Of a stretch of 64,000 nt of DNA, positions 8,694-15,732 are shown piece after piece. Source of the DNA: Cognatiyoonia koreensis (GTDB lineage Bacteria; Pseudomonadota; Alphaproteobacteria; Rhodobacterales; Rhodobacteraceae); the NCBI RefSeq assembly GCF_900109295.1, contig NZ_FOIZ01000001.1, forward strand, positions 372,001 to 436,000, read 5' to 3'. Made by a program: the position numbers and the translations under genes. The notes beneath the pieces are model-generated. The model made no database searches. It was not told the origin of the DNA and saw nothing but the letters and a program-made list of their open reading frames with translations. How positions within the stretch are numbered: the first letter of the stretch is position 1; each line of letters begins with the position of its first letter.

Positions 8694-9152
8694 ATGGCCA
8701 AGAGCTATGCAAATTATTTGAAAAAGCACACAGAGGCTCTGGTCAAGGATGTCGGCATAGAAGCCGCCTGCGCGCTGACGGGAAAATCCAAAGCCACCCT
8801 TGGTCGCTACTACTCCAACAACGAAGAACATGCTGACAGATTCATGCCCGTCGATGCGGTTGTCGCGCTCGAAGCCGCATCCAGTTATCCGCATGTCACA
8901 TCGGCCCTCGCTGAGGTGCGTGGCATCACACTGTCCTACGATGAATCCTCACCGAACGAAAAACGCGGCGGGGTGAATTCCGACGTCGTCGCGTTGAGCC
9001 AGCGGTTCGCGGTGCTCATGGGCGAATACAACCAGTCCATCGAAGACGGCGTGATATCTGTGAATGAGGCAAAACGCCTGTTGCAGGAAACGACCGCATT
9101 GCAGAAGGTGCTGATCGAAATGAAGCTGCACCTGGAGCAGGAAGCTGACTGA
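8694..9152 (+). CDS. Putative DNA-binding regulator, phage CII-like
   Basis: The 152-residue protein opens [21 protein letters not shown]. Residues about 22-42 ([20 protein letters not shown]) look like a helix-turn-helix, and the [19 protein letters not shown] segment recalls phage CII-type or Cro-like regulators. The C-terminal half is a predicted long helix ([29 protein letters not shown]) that may form a coiled coil. The family call is tentative. Its stop lies inside the likely start region of arsH (8-bp overlap), so the two are probably co-translated. It lies downstream of a long, repeat-containing intergenic region. Confidence 0.55.
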   Translation: MAKSYANYLKKHTEALVKDVGIEAACALTGKSKATLGRYYSNNEEHADRFMPVDAVVALEAASSYPHVTSALAEVRGITLSYDESSPNEKRGGVNSDVVALSQRFAVLMGEYNQSIEDGVISVNEAKRLLQETTALQKVLIEMKLHLEQEAD

Positions 9153-9864
9153 CGACATCGACCTAAGCGATCTTCCCAATATCATTCCCGGGCAACTGCA
9201 GCCTTTGGATACGGCTGCTCTTGTCGGGGGGAACGATCAACGCCATCCCCCACGCATTCTGCTGCTTTACGGATCACTCCGCAAAGACAGCTATTCGCGA
9301 TTTGCAGCCGAGGAAGGCGCACGCGTGCTGCGTGCGCTTGGATGCGAGACACGGATCTTCAACCCATCCGGACTTCCCCTTCCGGACGACGCTGACGCGG
9401 ATCACCCCAAAGTCGCTGAATTGCGCGATCTGGTCATGTGGTCCGAAGGTATGGTCTGGTCTTCGCCCGAACGGCACGGCGCAATGACGGGCATCATGAA
9501 AACGCAAGTGGACTGGATCCCCCTTGCGCCGATCGGCGGCATCCGCCCGACACAAGGCAAGACGCTGGCCGTGATGCAGGTTTGCGGCGGGTCACAATCC
9601 TTCAACACCGTGAACCAACTGCGCATTCTCGGTCGCTGGATGCGGCTTGTCACGATCCCGAACCAGTCTTCGGTGCCAATGGCCTGGAAAGAATTCGAGA
9701 AGGGCCGCATGAAGCCCGGCCCGCTTTACAACCGGATCGTCGACGTCATGGAAGAACTCGCACGGTTCACGCTGATGACACGGGGGCGCTCTGCCATGCT
9801 GACGGACCGGTATTCAGAGCGGGTCGAGAGTGCGGAGCAGGTGCATAAGCGGGTGAGCAGCTAG
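9145..9864 (+). CDS. arsH: ArsH-type NADPH-dependent FMN reductase
   Basis: ArsH flavoproteins reduce quinones, azo dyes or metals and can oxidise methylarsenicals. The core flavodoxin-like fold starts [19 protein letters not shown], with the [20 protein letters not shown] and [14 protein letters not shown] motifs of ArsH. The conserved ArsH N-terminal tail ([17 protein letters not shown]) is encoded upstream of the first TTG at 9205, and no ATG exists in this frame after the stop at 9121. The start is therefore proposed to be a CTG at 9145, preceded by GGAG and overlapping the previous gene by 8 bp; TTG 9205 is the alternative. No arsR or arsC is nearby, so arsenic resistance is not implied. 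Confidence 0.88.
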   Translation: MTDDIDLSDLPNIIPGQLQPLDTAALVGGNDQRHPPRILLLYGSLRKDSYSRFAAEEGARVLRALGCETRIFNPSGLPLPDDADADHPKVAELRDLVMWSEGMVWSSPERHGAMTGIMKTQVDWIPLAPIGGIRPTQGKTLAVMQVCGGSQSFNTVNQLRILGRWMRLVTIPNQSSVPMAWKEFEKGRMKPGPLYNRIVDVMEELARFTLMTRGRSAMLTDRYSERVESAEQVHKRVSS

Positions 9865-9866
9865 AT

Positions 9867-10919
9867 CTAATCAGTGACATTTGCGACAGGTCCCGAACAG
9901 TTGTTGGGGATCCACCCGCGCAGATATTCAATTTCAGCCGTGTAGGCACGCACTTCGCTTGCCGCCTTGCTTTCAATGGTCTTGTGCATCGATTTGTTCT
10001 GGTTGCATTCAGCGAAATGAACGCCCTCATGCGCGCTAACGGCCGCAAACATGATGTCGGCGTAGCAACTATCGTTTCCCGATGTGACGGTCATGTTGCA
10101 CTGATCATTGTCATACCACGTCTTACCTGAAGCCGAAAACGCACTGCTGCCATTTGATTGGCTTTCTTGGCTAGTTTCGAGAACCTGCCCGGCATCGTTG
10201 GTAACGGAGTCGGCGTAAGCAACTGCGTCGTCATATTCTGCGTTTTCGTTCGCATACATGTAGTCAATCAACGCATCATAGGAGGCCAATTTCCAACGTG
10301 GAAATAATGGATCAAGATCCGGTGAAAACGCAGCGGGGCGGCCATAGTAGGCGGGGTTCGCAAAAAGGCTTCGCAGCTTTTTGGCATCGTTGATCTGATC
10401 AGAAAGAGCCGCGCGCAGCTGGGTCGGGCAGGTACAGGCGGGGTGTTGTTCGTCCTTATCGCCCACATAGTTCATGCGGTAGTGCAGCGCCTCTCCATCA
10501 GCGAGCTGATTGATAATCCCGCCAAGTGATAACGTCCCGTCTGCGGTCGTCGGCGATTGAATAGTGATTCGCCACTCAGCTTTGACCGTGGCGACAATCG
10601 TGCCAGTGCCTTGAACTGTGCTTGGAAACTCTCCGTCGCTGCGACCGCTCAGCTCTGTCTGGATCCCACCACGCGATTCAATCATCAGGCTTCCCTCGCA
10701 CGAAGGGAAGAACGTCAGTGCATCCGCGATAGGGGGCACCGGGACTTCGCCGCCAATTCGTGCTGTTGCATTCTGCGTTCCGGTGACAGTCAGGTCCCAT
10801 GTGCCCGGCACGACATTCAGCGGGCAGTTGGGAGGTTCTGGGACCGCGTCTTGCGCTGTTAAGGGCAGCGCAAACATGTAAAAAGCACTCAGAAAGCTAA
10901 AGAAACCGGACGCCCGCAT
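9867..10919 (-). CDS. Secreted putative zinc metallopeptidase (HEGVH) of unknown family
   Basis: The 350-residue protein has a signal peptide (MRASGFFSFLSAFYMF..., likely cut after LTAQA-type residues near 23) and many cysteines (CPTQ, CNMTVTSGNDSCYAD, AECNQNK, NNCSG), suggesting periplasmic or extracellular disulfides. Near the C-terminus it carries AAVSAHEGVHFAECN, an HExxH zinc motif, followed about 25 residues later by ASEVRAYTAEIEYL, where a Glu could be the third ligand as in gluzincins. The N-terminal part is beta-rich. I do not recognise the family. The start at 10919 follows CGGAGTG. Confidence 0.6.
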   Translation of the reverse strand: MRASGFFSFLSAFYMFALPLTAQDAVPEPPNCPLNVVPGTWDLTVTGTQNATARIGGEVPVPPIADALTFFPSCEGSLMIESRGGIQTELSGRSDGEFPSTVQGTGTIVATVKAEWRITIQSPTTADGTLSLGGIINQLADGEALHYRMNYVGDKDEQHPACTCPTQLRAALSDQINDAKKLRSLFANPAYYGRPAAFSPDLDPLFPRWKLASYDALIDYMYANENAEYDDAVAYADSVTNDAGQVLETSQESQSNGSSAFSASGKTWYDNDQCNMTVTSGNDSCYADIMFAAVSAHEGVHFAECNQNKSMHKTIESKAASEVRAYTAEIEYLRGWIPNNCSGPVANVTD

Positions 10920-11000
10920 TACAATCACTCCGACAAATATCTTTCAAAATAATCGTAGGACTATGGGCCGGTTGTCGGTTCCGGTCAAATTTGGACCGGC

Positions 11001-12122
11001 TTAGGCCGACTTTTCCACAATAACCGACCCTACTGAATACCCGGCACCGAACGAACAGATGATACCCATGTCGCCCGCTTCCAGATCATCCGAATACTTT
11101 GAAAACGCGATGATCGACCCGGCGGACGACGTATTCGCATAGTCCTGCAGGATGTTGGGTTGTTCCCCTGTTTCAGGGTCGCGGCCCAGCACTTTCTTTC
11201 CGATATAGTCGTTCATCGTCTTGTTGGCCTGATGCAGCCAAAGCCGTTTCAGATCGCTCGCGACGATGCCCTCGTCTGCCATGTGAGCGGCGATATGCTG
11301 GCTGACCAAAGGCAAGACTTCTTTGAACACCTTGCGGCCGTTCTGCATGAATTGCATGTCACGGCGGTCTTCCATCTGGTCGCGGGTGCGGCGCAGATAG
11401 CCGTTGTTGTTGCGGATGTTGTTGGAAAACTGGGTCGCACAACGGGTCGAGCGGACTTTGAAATGCGCACCCGTCGCGTCATCTTCGCGCTGCAACAGGG
11501 TCGCCGTGGCCACATCGCCAAAGATAAAATGACAATCGCGGTCGCGCCATTCCAGATGGGCCGAACAAATCTCGGGGTTGACCACCAAGGCCGTGCGCAC
11601 AGACCCGGATTTGATCATATCCGCAGCCGTCTGAATGCCAAAGGTCGCCGATGAACAGGCGACGTTCATATCAAAGGCAAAGCCGCCCGCGCCCAAAAGC
11701 TGCTGGATTTCGACAGCCACCGCCGGATAGGCGCGTTCCATGTTGGACGCGGCACAAATGACCAGATCGACAGACGCCGGATCAACACCCGCTTGATCAA
11801 GCGCCTTGCGGCAGGCATCAACACCGATTTCAGCCATGATCGCGGGGTCTTCATCCGCGCGTTCCGGCAGATGGGGATACATGCGGGTCGGGTCAAGAAT
11901 GCCATCTTTGTCAAGGACATAGCGCTGTTCGATCCCGCTTGCGGCAAGGATGAATTCGGACGAGGAATGCGCTTTTGCATCCACGTCACCTGCGGCTATC
12001 GCTGCGGCGTGCTTTGCATTGTAAAGATCGGCATAGGCGTTGAAGGCGACGACAAGTTCGTCATTGGTAATCACGTTTTCGGGCGTGAATACCCCGGTCC
12101 CGGTCAGCGCGACGTCAAACAT
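11001..12122 (-). CDS. 3-oxoacyl-ACP synthase III-like (FabH-type) condensing enzyme
   Basis: The 373-residue thiolase-fold protein has the KAS III triad: Cys in NVACSSATFG, His in LWLHQANKTMND and Asn in NTSSAGSI. It is some 50 residues longer than standard FabH because of an N-terminal insertion (FNAYADLYNAKHAAAIAAGD through GIEQRYVLDKDGILDP). This resembles the longer FabH-like enzymes, such as Pseudomonas PA3286, that condense medium-chain acyl-CoA with malonyl-ACP. That substrate is inference. It lies 12 bp downstream of the alpha/beta hydrolase gene on the same strand, so the two are likely co-transcribed. Confidence 0.85.
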   Translation of the reverse strand: MFDVALTGTGVFTPENVITNDELVVAFNAYADLYNAKHAAAIAAGDVDAKAHSSSEFILAASGIEQRYVLDKDGILDPTRMYPHLPERADEDPAIMAEIGVDACRKALDQAGVDPASVDLVICAASNMERAYPAVAVEIQQLLGAGGFAFDMNVACSSATFGIQTAADMIKSGSVRTALVVNPEICSAHLEWRDRDCHFIFGDVATATLLQREDDATGAHFKVRSTRCATQFSNNIRNNNGYLRRTRDQMEDRRDMQFMQNGRKVFKEVLPLVSQHIAAHMADEGIVASDLKRLWLHQANKTMNDYIGKKVLGRDPETGEQPNILQDYANTSSAGSIIAFSKYSDDLEAGDMGIICSFGAGYSVGSVIVEKSA

Positions 12123-12134
12123 GTCTGGTCCCTT

Positions 12135-13511
12135 TCAGTCGCAGACAAATTGCGCACCCTGATCCGCATTGTCCAGACTTGCGTTACGTTCCCGTGGCGG
12201 AATGCGAAACCCCGGCCCTTCGGGCTGGGGGACGCCTTCGAGCGTGATGCGGATCGTCGGGTCGGGCCCTTTGCGCAGGATGCAATAGACATCCTCGATC
12301 ACGGCCGCGTTGTCGTTGATATAGGTGTGACCGAAAAAGTTGGTCTGCGCCTGTGACGCATCAACCAGAAGGACCGGTCTGAGCGCCTCGCGCTGGGCAT
12401 CGGTGATCGTGGACATGACGCCGATGCGCAAGGCTCCGTTCGTGATCTCGCTGAGTTGCAAGGCGGAATCCCTTTCCGACGCATAGACTGTCACCGTGAA
12501 ATTCGGATTGCGTTCGGTAATCGCAGTGATGGCGGGCAGGATCGAGGCGCGGAAGATCAGCTCGTTGATATCCGGTGCTGCCAGAATAACCGTTTCGATC
12601 TTGTCGAGCGCGGGCGACTGGCGGGCATCAAGCAGTTCCAGCGCCTGCGCCAGCAGATCGGTGCCCATCGAATGGGCAATGATGACGATGCGATCCGTTT
12701 CTGTCGCAGCGATCCGTTCCAGTACGCTTTCAAGGTCGCGGCGCGAGGCCCGCGCCTTTTCCTGATCGGCATTATAGGCCGTCGCGGAATCCAGACTTGG
12801 CCAGCTGAAAAAGAACGAAGGCCCGTTCCAGTCAAGGTCATACGTCAGCTGTCCTGCGCGGCGGGCCGCCGTATCCACACCGACGTTGAACCCGTGGATA
12901 TACATCAGCGTTGACGTGCCACCTTGCGCCACCACAGCGCGCAACTGGTCCATGACAGCTTCAGGTTCCTGCAAATCCATACTTTGCAGAATGACGTGCT
13001 TTCTGGGATTGGGGTCAGACAGCCAGGATTGGGCCAAGTTCTGGCTTTCCAGATGCCCGATCACATGGTTTTTCGGGATCGACACCTCGGCAACGCCATA
13101 GCGCAAAGGCCCCATATCAGCGGTGAACTGGTCAGCGGGGGTGTCGGGGAATGGGTCGTTACTCAGCTGGCGATTGGTCGCAAAGAACAGATTTACGATG
13201 TGATATTCATCACCCTCCACGATGACCATGAGTTCTTCGAGGACGGGGGCAGCTGCGACAAAAGCTTCGCTTTGCATCATGACCGGCTCTTCGGCGATGA
13301 TAATCGGGGGGTCCAACTCTGCTGCTTCAGGCACTGGCGCACCCAACTCTGCTGCTTCAGGCGGCGGGGCTGGTGGGGCCGCAGGTGCAGCTGGCGGTGC
13401 AGGTTGAGGGATTGCGACAGCGTCAGCTTCGTTCCGAGTTTGTTGAACAAACACATAGGCAAGCCCCAGCACGCCGACGCAAACCACCACAAGCGCAATC
13501 AATTTCCGCAT
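12135..13511 (-). CDS. Membrane-anchored alpha/beta hydrolase, DUF900 family
   Basis: The 458-residue protein has an N-terminal membrane anchor (residues 4-24) and a Pro/Ala/Glu-rich linker containing a tandem EAAELGAPVP/EAAELDPP repeat. The catalytic domain is DUF900-type: HIVNLFFATNRQ, LMYIHGFNV, the nucleophile elbow IIAHSMGTDLLAQ, LAAPDINELIF and the late His in FFGHTYINDN. Such proteins are putative periplasmic or outer-face serine esterases with unknown substrates. It sits between a small lipoprotein gene and the KAS III-like gene in one operon. The start is supported by GGAAAAG upstream. Confidence 0.8.
   Translation of the reverse strand: MRKLIALVVVCVGVLGLAYVFVQQTRNEADAVAIPQPAPPAAPAAPPAPPPEAAELGAPVPEAAELDPPIIIAEEPVMMQSEAFVAAAPVLEELMVIVEGDEYHIVNLFFATNRQLSNDPFPDTPADQFTADMGPLRYGVAEVSIPKNHVIGHLESQNLAQSWLSDPNPRKHVILQSMDLQEPEAVMDQLRAVVAQGGTSTLMYIHGFNVGVDTAARRAGQLTYDLDWNGPSFFFSWPSLDSATAYNADQEKARASRRDLESVLERIAATETDRIVIIAHSMGTDLLAQALELLDARQSPALDKIETVILAAPDINELIFRASILPAITAITERNPNFTVTVYASERDSALQLSEITNGALRIGVMSTITDAQREALRPVLLVDASQAQTNFFGHTYINDNAAVIEDVYCILRKGPDPTIRITLEGVPQPEGPGFRIPPRERNASLDNADQGAQFVCD
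13313..13362 (-). repeat. Two direct copies of a 20-bp unit inside the hydrolase linker
   Basis: CCAACTCTGCTGCTTCAGGC occurs at 13313-13332 and again at 13343-13362, a 30-bp period. It encodes the duplicated Pro-Glu-Ala-Ala-Glu-Leu linker of the DUF900 hydrolase and probably varies in copy number between strains by slippage. Confidence 0.75.
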
Positions 13512-13562
13512 GTTCTTTTCCTTATTATGTCATGGCAGTAGACGTGCCGATCCCTGATCTGT

Positions 13563-13850
13563 TCAACGCACCGGCACTGAATACAGAACGAAACCACCGA
13601 TCCGCGCAACTTCGACCCCGCCGGTATCAAGCGCGAAAACGCCAAGGTTTTCCATATCTTCCGGGCAACCGACCAGATCGGCTGCGTCATCAAGAAATTC
13701 AACAGTCAGTTCGCTTTCACCGACGCGGCGGCATTGATCGCCCTCTGCGCGGTAGCCGTCACCGAAAAATGGCAGCACGGTCGGGGCAGGGGGCGGGGGT
13801 GTGCAGGCGGCAGCTGCGGCGAACACGGGTGCAAGAATAAGCAATCGCAT
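13563..13850 (-). CDS. Small lipoprotein of unknown function
   Basis: The 95-residue protein has a lipoprotein signal with cysteine in AAAAACTPPPP (Cys near residue 16) and a short Pro-rich linker. A compact domain follows with two cysteines (GDQCRRVGESELTVEF and DLVGCPEDMENLGVF). No family is recognised. AAAGGAG lies 7 bp before the ATG at 13850. It is first in a probable operon with the DUF900 hydrolase and KAS III-like enzyme, and diverges from the cytosine methyltransferase. Confidence 0.65.
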   Translation of the reverse strand: MRLLILAPVFAAAAACTPPPPAPTVLPFFGDGYRAEGDQCRRVGESELTVEFLDDAADLVGCPEDMENLGVFALDTGGVEVARIGGFVLYSVPVR

Positions 13851-14016
13851 GACCAAACTCCTTTATTGAATGGGGCCATCATACACGTTTTGACGCGATC
13901 ACATAAGTCGGGTCTTCCCCACCCATGATCCCAGAATGTGTTTGCAATGGGGTTCGGCTTTACGGCATATTCACCTGATAGAACAAACAAGAAACAACAG
14001 CGGCGGAGCGGCCCTT

Positions 14017-15153
14017 TTGCACAACAAGCGGTTTGCAGAGTTTTTCGCGGGCGGGGGCATGGTCAGTGCCGCACTGCCCGGTTGGGAATGTGTCTTTGCA
14101 AACGACATCGACGCGAAAAAGGCTGCATCCTACCGCGCCAATCATGCCCATCACCGCGTGTTTCATCAGGGCGATATCGCACAGATCAAGGGTGCCGACA
14201 TTGGTGCAACGCCGAACCTGATCTGGGGGTCATTCCCGTGTCAGGACTTGTCCCTGGCCGGTGCGGGGGCTGGTCTGCGAGGGCAGCGTTCGGGCACATA
14301 CTTTGAATTCTGGCGGATCATCGACGAACTGGCAGATGCTGGGCGTGCCCCGGAGATCGTGGTCATCGAAAACGTCGTCGGATCACTCACGTCCCACGGC
14401 GGGCGCGACTTTGAAAGCATCTGCGCAGCGTTTGCGCGCCGCGGCTATCAGTTTGGCCCGATGATCCTTGATGCCAAAGATTTCCTGCCACAATCGCGCC
14501 CCCGGCTTTTTGTCGTCGGGGTGAAAGATGTAGATGTACCGGCGTCCCTGAAGGGTGGGGATCAGCGGGTTGATGCACGGATCATCAAGGCGACGACCGG
14601 CTTGTCGGCGCGCACGCGCAAAGCGTTGATCCACTGGAATTTGCCAGCCGCGCAAACGCGCCGCCGGACGGTGCGCCAGGTGATCGACCCACGCCCGTCA
14701 GATGTTGTCTGGCACACGCAATCGCAGACGGATCAACTGCTGTCCATGATGGCACCTCTGCATGTCGAAAAGGTCCGCAACGCGGCAAAGCGCAAGGCAC
14801 CGGCGATCGGTTTTGTCTACAAGCGCACGCGCCATGATGCTGACGGGCGCAAAGTGCAGCGTGCCGAAGTACGCTTTGACGGGGTTGCCGGGTGCCTGCG
14901 CACGCCGGGCGGCGGATCAAGCCGGCAAATCGTCATGGTCGTGGATGGGGGCACGATCAAAAGCCGCCTGCTGTCTGTGCGCGAAGCCGCGCGGCTGATG
15001 GGACTGCCAGAGCGTTACAAGCTGCCCACGAACTACAACGAAGGATATCACCTGATCGGCGACGGGGTGGCGGTACCGGTCGTGCGCTACCTTGATCAGG
15101 CGCTGTTCACGCCGTTGCTGGACCAATCAGCCATGATGATCGCTGCCGAATAA
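14017..15153 (+). CDS. DNA (cytosine-5) methyltransferase
   Basis: The enzyme methylates C5 of cytosine in duplex DNA. Conserved motifs run in order: I (FAEFFAGGGMVSAAL), IV with the catalytic Cys (GSFPCQDLSLAG), VI (VIENVVG), VIII (QSRPRLFVVGV), IX (LSVREAARLMGLP) and X (GDGVAVPVVRYL). The target-recognition region between VIII and IX is about 170 residues. A TTG at 14017 puts motif I close to the N-terminus and has CGGAG upstream; an in-frame ATG at 13936 would add 27 residues without homology. The stop directly abuts the GIY-YIG nuclease start, which is consistent with a type II restriction-modification pair. The recognition sequence is unknown. Confidence 0.9.
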   Translation: MHNKRFAEFFAGGGMVSAALPGWECVFANDIDAKKAASYRANHAHHRVFHQGDIAQIKGADIGATPNLIWGSFPCQDLSLAGAGAGLRGQRSGTYFEFWRIIDELADAGRAPEIVVIENVVGSLTSHGGRDFESICAAFARRGYQFGPMILDAKDFLPQSRPRLFVVGVKDVDVPASLKGGDQRVDARIIKATTGLSARTRKALIHWNLPAAQTRRRTVRQVIDPRPSDVVWHTQSQTDQLLSMMAPLHVEKVRNAAKRKAPAIGFVYKRTRHDADGRKVQRAEVRFDGVAGCLRTPGGGSSRQIVMVVDGGTIKSRLLSVREAARLMGLPERYKLPTNYNEGYHLIGDGVAVPVVRYLDQALFTPLLDQSAMMIAAE

Positions 15154-15732
15154 ATGGGGACGGACTTTCAGTTTCGCAAAGCTGCCGTTGCGCAGCTGAC
15201 GCGCGAAATCGGGGTCTATGTCCTGGCCGACCTCGACAATGTGCCGATCTACGTTGGTCAATCGCGGGATGGAATCCGCCAGCGGGTGCAGCGGCACCTG
15301 ACCTCTGCACGCTCTGACATCATCGCAAACCGGCAAATCGACATCTGGGAAATCGCGTTCGTCTGGACCTATCCCTGTCCGGACAAAACCGCACTCGACC
15401 GGCTGGAGGCGCAGCTGTTCCATGCCTTTGATGAACGATCGCAACTGGTAAACGGCAAGATCCCGCAGCGGCCAATCAACGATGCGCCGCCGCCGGACCC
15501 CGCGCAGATCATTCAGGTCATGACCGACGAAGAACGCGAGGATAAAACCTCGCCAGAACAAAGGCTACCGCGTCAGGCCAGCCACTATGCGGCAATTGTC
15601 GACCATTTCCTGACGATCAAGGATTCAAGCGAAGTGCTGCGCGCAATGAACGCACATTTCGCGCGATTGCAGAAGTATCACGCGCAGATGCAATCGCTTT
15701 CAAGCGATGATGCGCCCGAACTACCCCTGTAG
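15154..15732 (+). CDS. GIY-YIG family nuclease, candidate restriction endonuclease
   Basis: The 192-residue protein carries a GIY-YIG domain at about residues 18-100: [18 protein letters not shown], the catalytic Arg region [11 protein letters not shown], the metal-binding Glu in [12 protein letters not shown], and an Asn in SQLVNGKIP. All catalytic positions of the fold are present, so activity is expected. A helical C-terminal extension (about 130-185) is unassigned. The gene begins at the base after the methyltransferase stop, matching the arrangement of GIY-YIG restriction enzymes such as Eco29kI with their C5 methyltransferases. It overlaps the carB 3' end by 12 bp. Restriction activity is inference. 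Confidence 0.75.
   Translation: MGTDFQFRKAAVAQLTREIGVYVLADLDNVPIYVGQSRDGIRQRVQRHLTSARSDIIANRQIDIWEIAFVWTYPCPDKTALDRLEAQLFHAFDERSQLVNGKIPQRPINDAPPPDPAQIIQVMTDEEREDKTSPEQRLPRQASHYAAIVDHFLTIKDSSEVLRAMNAHFARLQKYHAQMQSLSSDDAPELPL

Noticed and set aside
9205..9864. A frameshift or sequencing error truncating arsH
   Set aside because: The upstream in-frame residues match the ArsH N-terminal tail without a shift, so a non-ATG start explains the data more simply.
13936..14016. ATG at 13936 as the methyltransferase start
   Set aside because: It adds 27 residues with no homology and weak ribosome-binding sequence; the TTG at 14017 places motif I near the N-terminus. It remains possible.
14017..15732. 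Assigning CCGCGG (as for Eco29kI) as the recognition site
   Set aside because: Similarity of nuclease fold does not fix specificity, and CCGCGG occurs in this window (for example near 3850 and 29477), so there is no sign of avoidance.
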